Shown here: positions 1 through 10,699 of the stretch, piece after piece
Numbering within the stretch: the first letter of the stretch is position 1
Layout of the letters: each line of letters opens with the position of its first letter
Assembly (NCBI GenBank): GCA_025765595.1
Contig: JAIVFH010000065.1
Span: 62,001-126,000, forward strand
DNA from: Obelidium mucronatum
Lineage: Eukaryota; Chytridiomycota; Chytridiomycetes; Chytridiales; Chytriomycetaceae
DNA: 64,000 nt
Reading direction: 5' to 3'
Position numbers and translations under genes: made by a program
The notes under the pieces: generated by a model
The model's database searches: none
What the model saw: the letters and a program-made list of their open reading frames with translations, nothing else
What the model was told of the DNA's origin: nothing

Positions 1-2808
1 TGGCATCGAATTGCTATGGACCGTCATCGTGCACTTCAGATTGCTGCCAATGCTCCAACGAACCTCTGGGTTGACGGTCTCAACTATCAATGCGAGATCT
101 ACAACTCCTTCCTACACAAGAATGATACAATCACTCCTCACCAAGCCTTGCACAACCGCAAGCCAACAGTCAGGGATATGCGTACTATGTTCTGTCTCGC
201 CTTCATACGGGTACTACCAAAGAATCAGTTAGAGGGAAAGTCCAGTCCACGGTCAATTGCTGGGAGATACATCGGACACTCCAACTATCCTTGGCAACAA
301 AAGCGCGAAACACCAGGGTATCGCATTCTCACCATCGATGATGACCCCCACTCGATCCTTGTTGGCCGCGATGTGGCATTCATCGAAGATCAATTCAATC
401 TCGACGATATCCAGCCGTTACTTAAACCGATCCGAACAATCTCATGGTCCGACTACCGAGATGACATGGGTCTTGCCCATGACACGGAAGAAATCACGGC
501 ACGACTGCGCTCGCGCGTCGATTGGGATGAACTGTGCAATGATGTGGAGTCAAGCAGTCTGGACTTTGGTGACAGCAGTGACAGCACTCCAACAGCAAGT
601 GATGCCTCCCCAACACCCTCTCTAACAGACGCGTCGCATGCTGCACCACCATCTTCAACAACGAGTGCTTCAACCCAACCCCCTGCACCGGAGTTCTCAT
701 CAGACGCGGGAGCGTCTGTTCCAGGAAGAATCTCCTCCGGTCGAGGACTGAACCAGGAACTACCAGCTCCGGATCTACTCAGTGATTCAGATGATGAATC
801 GGATTACGAGGCTCCCACAACCCCCACGCCTTCTCCAAGAGCTCCGCGAGCGACCAGGTCCAACACCACTCTCCCAGCTTTCAGTCGATCCCTTGGAAAC
901 GACGGTTTCGAAGACCTCAACGTTGCAGAACTTGCGGACTCTACCAACACTCGCCGAACTAAAGCAGAGCGCGGCGCGGCACACTACGCTTCAAGCTCTC
1001 GAGCTAAAGCTCGCCACCATCCAAAATCACCGGCATTCCAACCACACGATGGATTGGCAGCCTTTGTAACTCCCATAGAGTTGCAGGAAGGATTTGCGGG
1101 TTTTGCATCTTGTGCCCAAGCGCTACTACTGCAAGAGGAAGACTGTGAAGACATCTACCTCGATGAAGAGAAGTTTATGACCGCAATTGGACAACGCTAC
1201 GGTCTGGCACTCTCAGCCCTGAACGGACCTCGCATATCAGAAGGGCTCAAGGATGAACGCTGGCGGGTAGCAATCAACAAGGAGCTATCCACTTTCTGGG
1301 GTCTCAAGGTCTGGAAATTGGTGTGGCTACCTGCAGGAGAACGTACTCTGGGTACCATCTGGGTTCTGAAAGTGAAGAAGAATGACATAACAGGGGAAAC
1401 CCAATACAAAGCCAGACTCTGCATGGATGGACGCAACCAGATCTACGGAACCGACTATGTACAGACACACGCATCCACGCCACACATGAATTCTTTGAAG
1501 GCCTTGGTAGCTGTGGTGACGGAGCGAGGACAAGTCACGCGCCAATGCGACGCTAAGGCGGCCCACCTGACCACTGAGCGTGATCGAGTCATGTATGTCA
1601 AGATACCTGTTGGTATGGAGGTTGCAGCGGAAGATCGAGGTAAAGTTCTGGAACTACTCCGGACAATGTACGGACAGAAACAAGCTCCCCTCATGTGGGA
1701 ACGCAACCGCGACGCTGGGCTGGAATCCATCGGAATGACACGCTGCCCACATGAACCGCTACTCTTCAAGAAAGAAGTTGTCAAGAATGGGATCACTCAC
1801 CTCATCTTCTGTCTGGTCTGGGCAGACGATTTCTTCTTCTCAGCAGATCTGGAAGTTGAATCGGAACTTGACGCAATGATCACTGAATTGGGAAAGCGTT
1901 TCGAGCTCACGGTGAAGCCATGTGTTGACCAGTTCATCAGCATCATGTTCCAGTTCAAGAAGGGCGCCACTTCTATGAGCCAAGCCGCATACCAGGAATC
2001 CATTCTTCAAGAGTTCCTCGAAAATCCAACTGGAGAGCGGCGAACAGCATGGAGAAAGGCTGATGATACTGACTTTGACTCCGTGGTAGACCCCACTCCT
2101 GACGATCTCGGCTTCATGAAGGACCGCAACTACTACAGGTTGGTTGGACTTCTCCAGTTCCTAACAATCACTAGGCCTACCATCCAACAAGCAGTCGGAA
2201 AACTAGCGCGACACACTCTGCGAACGCGTCGCGTCCACTGGATGCGAGCGCAGGAACTTCTGGAGTACCTCAACGGCACTCGAAACCATGGACTCATCTT
2301 CCGAAAATCCGATTCTCCTACAGAATTCACCCTTGAAGGCTTCAGTGATGCAGACTGGGCTGGCGACGCTGACACTAGACGATCCACTACTGGTGCTGTT
2401 GTCCGTCTGGGAAAGTCAGCTGTTCTAAGCTTCAGCAAGCGTCAACCCATCGTCGCAGACTCGACTGTATCAGCCGAAGTAATTGCTGCGTGCTCTTTGG
2501 CAAAAGAGGTAGTTTGGGTTCGAAACTTACTTATCTGGTTCGGGTACCCGCAGATTGGACCCTCGCGCATCTGGTGCGACAATCAAGGAACTGTATTTAA
2601 TGTGGAGGAAGGAGCGCTGCGCCATAAGACCAAGCACATGGACGTCAAGTACATGTTTCTACGGGACTTGGTCCGCCAGAAGCTAGTCTCGATAGCCCAC
2701 CTACCGGACGTAAAGATGATTGCCGATGTACTCACTAAGGGTCTTGGCTGGATAAAATTCGAATTTTGCCGCGATGCCTTCGGTGAAGTTGATGTCTCTA
2801 CCCTGTAA
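1..2808 (+). mobile_element. Ty1/copia retrotransposon polyprotein, 3' part (integrase C-terminus, reverse transcriptase, RNase H)
   Basis: The frame is open from base 1 to the stop at 2806-2808, so the 5' half of the element lies outside the window. In order it shows the integrase C-terminal region (about residues 1-130), a long acidic Ser/Pro-rich linker (about 150-350), a copia reverse transcriptase (about 415-680) and an RNase H domain with FSDADWAGD and the usual copia tail DVLTKGL. The reverse transcriptase catalytic pair lies in VWADDFFF instead of the usual YVDD, and the upstream catalytic block reads DAKAAHLTTE instead of DVKTAFLNG. The frame is intact across everything visible. The two RT deviations leave activity uncertain. 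Confidence 0.95.
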
Positions 2809-2820
2809 GGTCTTGGGGGG

Positions 2821-3281
2821 TGTGTTACAAGTACAAGCCCTTCCGGCTATCTCCGCTACTTTTATTCCTTCACCTTCCTCAACATTCTTTTAAATTCTCG
2901 ACCAATCACAGTGGACCACTATAGCTATCTCCACTTTCTCCAATTTTCCTTATAACGTTGGCAAATTCCCCCCAATTACTGCCATCCTTCAGTAATTGAG
3001 TCGTCGCCGCCGCCGTTCATCACCGTCTATCGTTGCTCACTACCTTGCAACGTTATCCAGGGTTAGCTACAGTTGTTTCATTCACTCATTATTATCTCAG
3101 AAGTATAGTCGTATTTATTTAAATAAATGATCCTTCAGTAATTGAGTCGTCGCCGCCGCCGTTCATCACCGTCTATCGTTGCTCACTACCTTGCAACGTT
3201 ATCCAGGTAATTGAGTCGTCGCCGCCGCCGTTCATCACCGTCTATCGTTGCTCACTACCTTGCAACGTTATCCAGGTTACA
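2821..3281 (+). repeat. 3' long terminal repeat of the copia element
   Basis: A purine tract with six G (2811-2820) directly follows the polyprotein stop, as expected for a polypurine primer. The following sequence begins TGT and is AT-rich. The right end is placed at the ACA at 3279-3281, giving TGT...ACA ends and about 461 bp. The left LTR and the target-site duplication cannot be checked because the other end is outside the window, so the right boundary is tentative. Confidence 0.6.
2993..3276 (+). repeat. 69-bp unit present three times inside the LTR
   Basis: The same 69-bp unit, from TAATTGAGTCGTCGCC to CGTTATCCAGG, occurs at 2993-3061, 3139-3207 and 3208-3276. Copies two and three are in exact tandem. 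Copies one and two are separated by 77 bp of different sequence. The core contains a CGCCGCCGCCG run. The copies read as identical, which implies recent duplication within the LTR. Confidence 0.9.
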
Positions 3282-3547
3282 ATCAACTCCGCCTACCGAC
3301 GTCATCCGTTCCGGCTGTTGCCGCAATCAATCATATCCTGTCGTTCCGGCGAAAGCATGATTTGCAACGGCATGAACGGTCAAAACACTTTGAAGATGAA
3401 GGAAAAAGGCATCTGTGTGAACATTGTGGGAAACGTTTTCCGCGCTCTGATACGTTGAAGAGGCATATTGGGGGCAGAGAGGATGGGTGTGCGACGACAA
3501 TGGGGCCTGCTGCTGCCGCTGGTTTTCATTCTCTGGGTGGGATTTAA
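3282..3547 (+). pseudogene. C2H2 zinc-finger gene remnant, cut by the LTR
   Basis: The open frame next to the LTR encodes one complete C2H2 finger (CEHCGKRF...HIGGREDGC, about 3415-3480). Before it lies a half finger, FRRKHDLQRHERSKHF, that keeps the two His but lacks the two Cys. No ATG starts the frame; upstream it runs into the LTR repeat. The simplest reading is that the retrotransposon landed in or beside a zinc-finger gene and only its 3' end remains here. An unseen upstream exon outside the window is also possible. Confidence 0.6.
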
Positions 3548-3740
3548 AACTGTCGGGTTTACTTATTCATATCGCGCTTTCACTTTTCGAATGTATTCCA
3601 ATTTTTAAGCAGTTTATTAATACATTGGTTAATTATCCAAAAAAAGTTTTACAGAAAGTGTATTCGCATGCGATTTGAAGGAATTGATCCAATCCTTATT
3701 ATTCTTCATTATTCATACTTCATACTTCAGCAAAAACAAC

Positions 3741-4285
3741 ATGAAAAGTGGAACTCTTGTTGCCCCACACTGCCTTGCCACTCCAACACATTCAAATCCA
3801 ACCAAAGCATTTTTTCAGTCTTTGCAGAGGTACTAGTTGACGCTCGGCCGGATAAGGTGCTTTCGATAGTCACGGATATTTCAAAATACAACAACTGGAG
3901 CACATACCACACGAAATGCGTCCATCATACTCCACTTACAATGCCGAGGCCCTTACAAATCGGTGATAAACTGATTGTGACTGTCCATTTGAAAAAGGGA
4001 GGTCCTGGTAACGACCAAATCGACGTTGTGTCTCACTTTGATGAGTCCCAATTTGCTGTTACATCTTCGCCTTTCCCGGATTGGCTGCTTTGGGCCGAGA
4101 AAGTGCATCGAGTCGAACAGATAGCAGATAATCAGACAAAGTTTTCGATTTGGATCACTATGGGAGGGGCGGCAGGGCTGGCTCCATGGCTTGTGCAGAG
4201 TTTGAAAGCAGAGGAGTTGCGCGTCCGGTTCGAAGAGTATTGCATTGAATTAAAAGCGGAGGCAGAGAAAGGAATGACACAGTGA
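3741..4285 (+). CDS. SRPBCC/START-like hydrophobic-ligand-binding protein
   Basis: The body, FAEVLVDARPDKVLSIVTDI followed by YNNWSTYH, is typical of the polyketide cyclase/SRPBCC fold: a beta strand, two helices, then NNW. The length (about 157 residues) is normal for a single-domain member. The frame is open back to an ATG at 3668. A better start is the ATG at 3741 with a 71-nt intron (3748-3818, acceptor ttttttcag), which yields M-K-I-F-A-E; its donor, gtggaa, is weak, so this start is inference. The ligand is unknown. The next gene starts only 17 bp after the stop on the same strand. Confidence 0.65.
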
Positions 4286-4302
4286 TTATTTTTTAAAAGA
4301 AA

Positions 4303-5017
4303 ATGATCCTTCCAGTGTTGATTCTGTTGGTTGGTGTTGCAGTCCTTTGCTCGCCCTATATCGCAACTCTGGGCACCAGTCTTTATTCCTGGCATCCAGT
4401 GTGCATGGCAGTTTTTCTGTTTGCATCAATAACATCAGTGTAAGTCAAGCAGTGTTTGATAAATGGCAGGCCTCAATTAATCATCCAGTTCCTTCTTTCA
4501 GCCTCACCATGAAGACTAAATCCATAGCTGCGATATCTTTTCATGCCTTTCTTCAAACTATCGCACTTATTGCCATCACTGCTGGCTTTACTGTAATTTA
4601 TCAAAACAAGGACAACAACTCGAAACCGCATTTTACATCATACCATGGAATCATTGGAGCGACTGCTTACTCTGTTGTTACTCTTGTAGCTGTCTTTGGG
4701 ATGGGAATCCTGTGGTTTCCGGGTTTGGTTTTTGGCAGTGTGTTGAAGGCGAAAAAGTGAGGAACAATCCTTCGTGAGGATATAACTCAATTAAATGGTG
4801 GATTTTTGACGTTTACAGATGGAATCAAGTTAAGGAATATTCAGGGTTCTTGGCTCTTGTGTTATCAGCTGTCGCAGGTGGTATTGGGATCTATTCATAC
4901 GCGTCGTTGGTAGAAGCCTCAAAGTATGGCGTTTTGGCAACTGTTATCATCGCTATGGGCTTTGCGATACTTGTTCCATCGACATACCCAGCGACCAAGA
5001 ACGTAAAGGCAAAATAA
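4303..5017 (+). CDS. Cytochrome b561-family transmembrane protein, fourth haem His absent
   Basis: Exons 4303-4439, 4502-4756 and 4819-5017 (introns gtaagt..cag and gtgagg..cag) join in frame to 196 residues with six predicted membrane helices. It resembles the CYB561D2 type of ascorbate-dependent transmembrane reductase, which carries two b haems held by four His. Three are visible: SWHP in helix 2, SFHAF in helix 3 and HFTSYHG in helix 4. The helix-5 His expected near a YHA..G motif is missing; exon 3 reads VKEYSGF and contains no His at all. One haem may therefore be lost or differently liganded. Confidence 0.85.
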
Positions 5018-5112
5018 AGGACTTCACTTCCAGTTTTACTACATATATATAGCGCTCATCAGAAAGATTGAACCGAATTTTGTTCAATCCATGTCATCGT
5101 TTGGATCTGTAT

Positions 5113-8106
5113 TTAATTAAGATCCCCTTTCAGCGAAAATGGCAAACTTTTGCCACTGTACTTTTTCTCCCCAAACAGAGTTTTTGCCACACCAAAGATT
5201 CTGAATCTATATGTACCAGGTTCCGCGGGCACCGTCCTCCCTATATCCCACTCCACCTTGCATATACTTTCTGTGACTCCAGATCGTGTCCATAAGAATT
5301 TGGTGTCCCAATCCTAATCAAAAAGCGAAAGCTTTCAACTGACCACACGTTAAAATAAAAGGGGACTCTTACCGCGTCCGTTAGAAACTCACTCCAATCA
5401 CTGAGATTCTTGAGGCTCTGCTTTTCAACAGTCATGAATGTCGGAACTCCAGTTGATTCCGATACTTTCCCAGGTCCATTTCGAGGATGTGCGCACTGGA
5501 ATGATGCTTTTACAGTGGTTGTAACGTTTTTGATCCGTCTTGAAACATTTCCATCGCCGAGAGTACCCATGTCTACTACAACTGGAGTTCCAACAAACTT
5601 TTTAGGAACTTCTGAATATATAATTTTGTCTGGTTGTTGAATCGCATCACCAAAGCTACCCCCAGGTCGAGCAGAATCGAGCAATACTGGAGACACAAGG
5701 GAGATTTCATTTTCTGGCGCCGGTGCAGGTTCGCCTGGTTTCACAGCTCTCGACGGATCTTTTACGGAATGCGCCATTTGTGTAAAGAGCTTTATATACG
5801 CGCTGAGCGTATGGGGTCCAAAAGCCGTGGATCCTCCTTCGTATCGCTGCATCTGGTATTCCTCAAATGTGCATGCATAGGAGGAATAAGCGTTCGCCAG
5901 ACCCACGACAACAACTTCTCCATCTTCATCGAATACATTATCATCCAGCAATGCTTTTTTCACGGATTCCCGGAGTCTCCTTCCAGCCATGGTTGTGATT
6001 TCGCTAGGTTGTCCAACCAAGGCTAGTTTTCGACCGAGCACAAACAACTGCAGTGGTAAAATGCTTGGTTGCCAAGGATAAGGGACGTGATTTTCTCCCG
6101 TGTTGAAGAGGATTTGCTTGGGGTGGTGACAACGTTCCAGCTCTGTGGATGCCGGGCGAGAGTTCAAGAGCTCGCCAATGAATCCGAGCACCATATTTTT
6201 GTCGCGTTTGTTATATCCTTGGTAGGAATACATGAGTCCCTTTCCGTCGGTGGTTCCTGCAATGAAGGCCTTTCCCTAAAATGGAAAGGGTTTAATTATC
6301 TCAAGACTTTTGGATTTTGGTGTATACCATGGCGGCTGAACAAGTTCGCCCGTATGTACCGTCCGGTAGTTCAACCTAAATAGACAGTTAAAAAATAATA
6401 ATTAAACGCATCTACGATCTCGCTACCGCTACGTCGCCCATGTCAACCCATGCATGGCGGAATAAAATAGGGCCTTTAGAAAGAACACCCCTCGTGGAAA
6501 TCGTCGAATTTGTCATTTGTTTCGCTTTTTCGTACTGAAGGCGACCAATGTATTCCGCTGCGTAAAAGTCGCTCTTACCCGAGTCCTCTCCCTTTATCAT
6601 TTACAAAGAACAGAGATAAATATTTGGCAAAATCTTGCATTTCTGGTTGAACTTACTGGACCAAGCCCAACACACTTGCGAATGTCGCCATTACAGCCAC
6701 CTTTCGATCCATCACACGGTTCTCCAGTGTCTTTACATCTTGGGGGGATTAAGTTTGGTGTGACATCACCCTAATTCAACATTCAGAAGTTTAAAAACAG
6801 CATCATACTTCAAAAAAACAGAAAATTTATACCGAATTCGACTGCGCAAATGCGGCAACAAAATTCAACCCTGGATTCTTTCTATTCTCTTCAAGCTCCC
6901 ACAGGTACGAGGCGAATCCCTTGTTATCTCCAGAAACAAGCGGATTTTCACTGTGTAAACTCGTTCCATGCACAGGAAACCAGTTCGCATGAGCCTTCAT
7001 TCTCGAACTACTTCGATTTGTCGGTCTTGTCCAAATACTCACGCCCACCATTTTTTGATCTACATTGGAGTCATACATTGCGCGCTCTTGTTCTGGATTC
7101 TGGTTATATGAACTTGGGCTTCGATTCAAGCCGCCATTGCGGAGGATGCCCGTGTTTACAACGACTCGATGAAACTCTTGATTTTTCTCGCTTTTTCGCA
7201 AAGATGATTCTAAATCTGAGTGGGCATATTGAATTGCAGATACAATCGCGTCGACAACGGCTTCTCTTGCCATAGGAACTTTTCCAAGACTGGTTATTTG
7301 ATACACTATAGGTATGTTAGGAGATCAATTTTGACAGAACCTTCAAAAATAAAAGGTTCGGTTTACTAAACTGAAACCGTCGGCAAAGCCTCCAGGTCCA
7401 GAATGTGTGTGCGTTACTGAAACCATAACGTTTTCGATTGTATAGTATGGTTGGTTTGTCTCTGGATCATGATATTCTGTTGTATTGAGTCGTTCCGCTA
7501 TTTGTTGTCGAGCTATTGACGACATGAAACCTGGGAGTTGAATGGTGCGATATAATAATAATCATGAAAAAGAAAGTCGAATGCATTGTCCCCGTGTTGC
7601 AATACCTAAATCAGCGCACACGTAAACAGCGCGATGTTTAGAAGATTCTGGGTTTGTAAATATAAACGCTCGCGCTTTGAGACGCAAATGAATCCCATTC
7701 GCGTTCTGGAGAATTTCCGCATATCCCATCATATTCACTTCGCCGATTGGAAGGGATATATCTGATTTCCCGGTTCCCACCTTATAGACATTTAGATTAG
7801 TGATGAAAACTGAATCCACCCAGACTGTGTTACCATAATAGCAGCATCGGGAGAATCTGTCATTGGAAAATCCACGCGCTTTGGACCTGAATGAATGATT
7901 GGGGTTGTTGAAGATCTTTCTGGTTTGGGGAATTGAAATCGCGGGTGCATGAGGAACAATGCAATAGCCAGGTTGAGGAATATAAACAATGCCAAGAACA
8001 GACACTTCGTGAAGTGAATAGATTCGCGTGATTTTAGGATTGTCTTTTTTGTGTGCTGGGTTGGGAGCCTCGTGTTGGAGGGCAGGGAGAACCGACGTCG
8101 TTGCAT
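5113..8106 (-). CDS. Neutral ceramidase, nine exons
   Basis: Hydrolyses ceramide to sphingosine and fatty acid at the lumenal or outer membrane face. Exons, 5' to 3' on the minus strand: 8106-7834, 7780-7606, 7530-7372, 7305-6833, 6770-6657, 6591-6427, 6375-6328, 6275-5373, 5313-5113. They total 837 codons with phases matching at every junction. A signal anchor (about residues 33-52, CLFLALFIFLNLAIALFL) follows a short basic N-terminus. Family blocks: VGTGKSDIS, EVNMMGYA, THTHSGPGG, NRSPSSY, FPVHGTSL, SGDNKG, AGTTDGKG, and an Ig-like C-terminus ending in YRFRIFG. The amidase hexapeptide, normally GDVSPN, reads GDVTPN here: the Ser reported as the nucleophile is Thr. Confidence 0.93.
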
Positions 8107-8458
8107 AACTTAATTTTTTTGTGCAGCACTGGGAGAACAATGACCAAATAATAAATAAAGTTAACAATAAATTCCTGAATAAATTCAATTGTATTATTAG
8201 ATATTATTGTGACTACTGTCGGTGCTGAAAAAAAAGTTGTTTAGTTTTGTGCGAATTTCTAATACAAGCCGCTTTCAACTCCTTGAGTGAATGAAAATCA
8301 AAACGCAAGGATCCAACAATCCCAACTAACAGTCTTTTCATATTTTCCATTCTTTTTGTCTGAAAGAAGAAAGGAGAAACAAGAAGGCAAGAAGGAAAAA
8401 GGACACAGGTGACAACACACCCCACCTCTGAACTTTCCGTAGTATCCACCGCTATTCA
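8107..8458. other. Intergenic, 5' flank of ceramidase
   Basis: No gene recognised. It contains the ceramidase upstream region and the downstream flank of the tRNA. Short open frames here have no recognisable motif. Confidence 0.5.
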
Positions 8459-8532
8459 AGCCTGATACGGGGATCGAACCCGTGACCACCCGCTTAAAAG
8501 GCGGGTGCTCTAAACCACTGAGCTAATCGGGC
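8459..8532 (-). tRNA. tRNA-Lys(UUU)
   Basis: Read on the minus strand: acceptor GCCCGAT/ATCAGGC with one C-A mismatch, D-arm TAGCTCAGTGGTTTAGAGC, anticodon stem CCCGC/GCGGG with loop CTTTTAA (anticodon TTT), five-base variable loop and T-arm ACGGG-TTCGATC-CCCGT. No intron. The discriminator base would be T. The acceptor mismatch and unusual discriminator mean it could be a weakened copy. Confidence 0.85.
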
Positions 8533-8704
8533 CATGCACCCGTCTTGAAATAGTCTATTTTAGCCTGAATTTTTTATTATTCACTCTCTTTCTTTAACTA
8601 TCATCTCACCCCCAGAATAAACTTTCAACCTGACTGACTAATGCACTCTAATACAATAGTTGTGCTGTGACTTGCCTTCTCTGTAATTTTTTTTTGAGTT
8701 AAAA

Positions 8705-10672
8705 ATGAATCTTCTGCGACTTTGGCCTTTGGCAGTGGCAGCGTCGTCAGCGCTAGCTAGGCATCAGCTTCTTGGTGTTCCAGAGACTAGTGAGCAATAG
8801 TTACCGCTCTTCTGGGATCTTTGTAACCTGATGTCGATGTTCTAGAACATGAAATGTATAGTCTTGAGCCCAATGCCCTCTTCGCTTGTCTTGATGGGTC
8901 AAAGAGTATTCCAGCAACCTCAATCAACGACGATTTTTGTGATTGCTATGACGGCAGTGATGAGCCGGGTGTGTTATACTCCAGAAATCCCACTGGTTCA
9001 CTGACACATGATGGACGTAAAACAAATCAAATAGGAACGTCTGCTTGCAACGATACTTTTTTCTATTGCAATAATGCTGGTCATATTGGTTCTTTCATTC
9101 CAAGCTCGCGTGTAAATGACGGCATCTGTGGTGCGGGTTTTCCTTTTCACGGAACTTTGCGGAAGTACTAACCGAAAACGAAAGACCCGGAATGCTGTGA
9201 CGGATCTGACGAATATCTTGGAATTATCAAGTGCCCTGATGTCTGTGCAAAAGTCGGCGCCGAATTTAAGAAAGCAGAACTTGAGAAGCAACGTGTCCTG
9301 CAGAAAGTGGAGTTGCCAGATTTATTTAATTCTACACACAGAGGAGATAATGTATATAATTTAGGGAATCAAAGTCAAGAAGGAGTACTTGACGTATGCT
9401 ATAAACGCGAAACATGTACGAGCGAAGCAAATTATTGACCTTGAGGTGGACATTTGGAACATCACATCTAGAATCGAAGAGCTTAAGGGTAAAATTTACC
9501 AGTTTATTTAATCCAATATAACGATTTTTGACGGTATCAATGACAGTCATCAGGAATGAAGCCGAGGCCTATGAAAACCATGTAAATGCGCTCATGGCGC
9601 AACAATCCCTTGAAGAAGCCCAGGCAGTGATGCCACAACAACTTGCTGAATGCACGCAACGGAAAAATGTTCTTCGTTCGAATATCGACACCCTCAACTC
9701 TCGTATCAACGAACTTCAATCCATCCTAGATAATTTAATGAAACTAAAGGATGCCGAGGAGGGTGCCGCCTTCGAAGCCCTGCTGCGAGATAAGCCAATT
9801 CTCAAAGAGACATTGCAGCAGTATGATGACTTCAAGCGAAACCTTGAAGATGGGCGAGGAGCCATTGCTTTGGAGGCTGAGCCAGAAGTGTCGATCATCG
9901 ATGAATCCGCAACTGGAGGGGTGGATCGGGCGACCTTGACTGATCCTTGTATTGATCCTACGGCTTCTACCGTTCGTTGCGTGCTTGGATCTGCTCGAGG
10001 ATTGTTATTGGGGTCGTATGGTGCTATCAAGTACCCTTTTGTTTGGCCCGGTTGGCGAAAGCTCTATTCCTCCCTAAGAAACCCCTTTATAAGGCTTTCC
10101 AGATCGGAAGAGAATGAACTTCTTCGCAAAGACGCATCCAAGGCCCGATCTCATTTACTAGACGCTGAAAATAAGAAGAGAGATTTGGAAACCAAAATAG
10201 CCGACTTGAAGAAGAAAAGCGAGTTAGACATGGGGCCAAATAATGTGTGGGATAAATTGGTCGGCACTTGCTTTGAGATCAAAAGCTTTGAGTACTTTTA
10301 CGAAATCTGCATTTTAGATAAGGCGGTTCAGCGACCAATCAATGGCGGTAGCAGCACAGATCTTGGGTATGACCTTTAATATTCCCTATTTCAGAATTAA
10401 AACAAAGAACTCTTTTTAGAAAATTCTCACGATGGGGATCTCGCAAGGATGACAAAATGACCGAATCTACCGGAAAGTATCTATTCATGATGTTTGAAAA
10501 TGGAGCGCATTGCTGGAATGGGCCGCATCGATCTGTGGAAGTTGCCTTTGAATGTGGTTCTGAAAACAAGGTCATGTCTGTTGCTGAGCCAAGCAAGTGC
10601 GAGTATGCAATGAGAGTGCAGACGCCTGCCGTGTGCGAGGAGTCGGCAGACACATATCACAACGAGTTGTAA
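8705..10672 (+). CDS. GTB1: Glucosidase II beta subunit (PRKCSH/Gtb1)
   Basis: Non-catalytic subunit of ER glucosidase II, which trims glucose from N-glycans; it holds the catalytic subunit in the ER and recognises mannose. Exons 8705-8789, 8846-8968, 9035-9130, 9185-9306, 9365-9488, 9547-10366 and 10420-10672 sum to 541 codons with matching phases. Order: signal peptide, two LDLa-like Cys/Asp repeats ([16 protein letters not shown] and CCDGSDE), a long coiled coil (about 150-270), a membrane-near linker and a C-terminal MRH domain with CWNGPHRS and CEYAMRV...TPAVC. The protein ends in HNEL, a variant of the HDEL retrieval signal, which supports both ER residence and the chosen stop. Confidence 0.95.
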
Positions 10673-10699
10673 CAATAAAGCAAATAAAATCAGACAATA

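Noticed and set aside
2993..3276. CRISPR-like direct repeats
   Set aside because: Only three 69-bp units without regular spacers, inside an LTR of a eukaryotic element.
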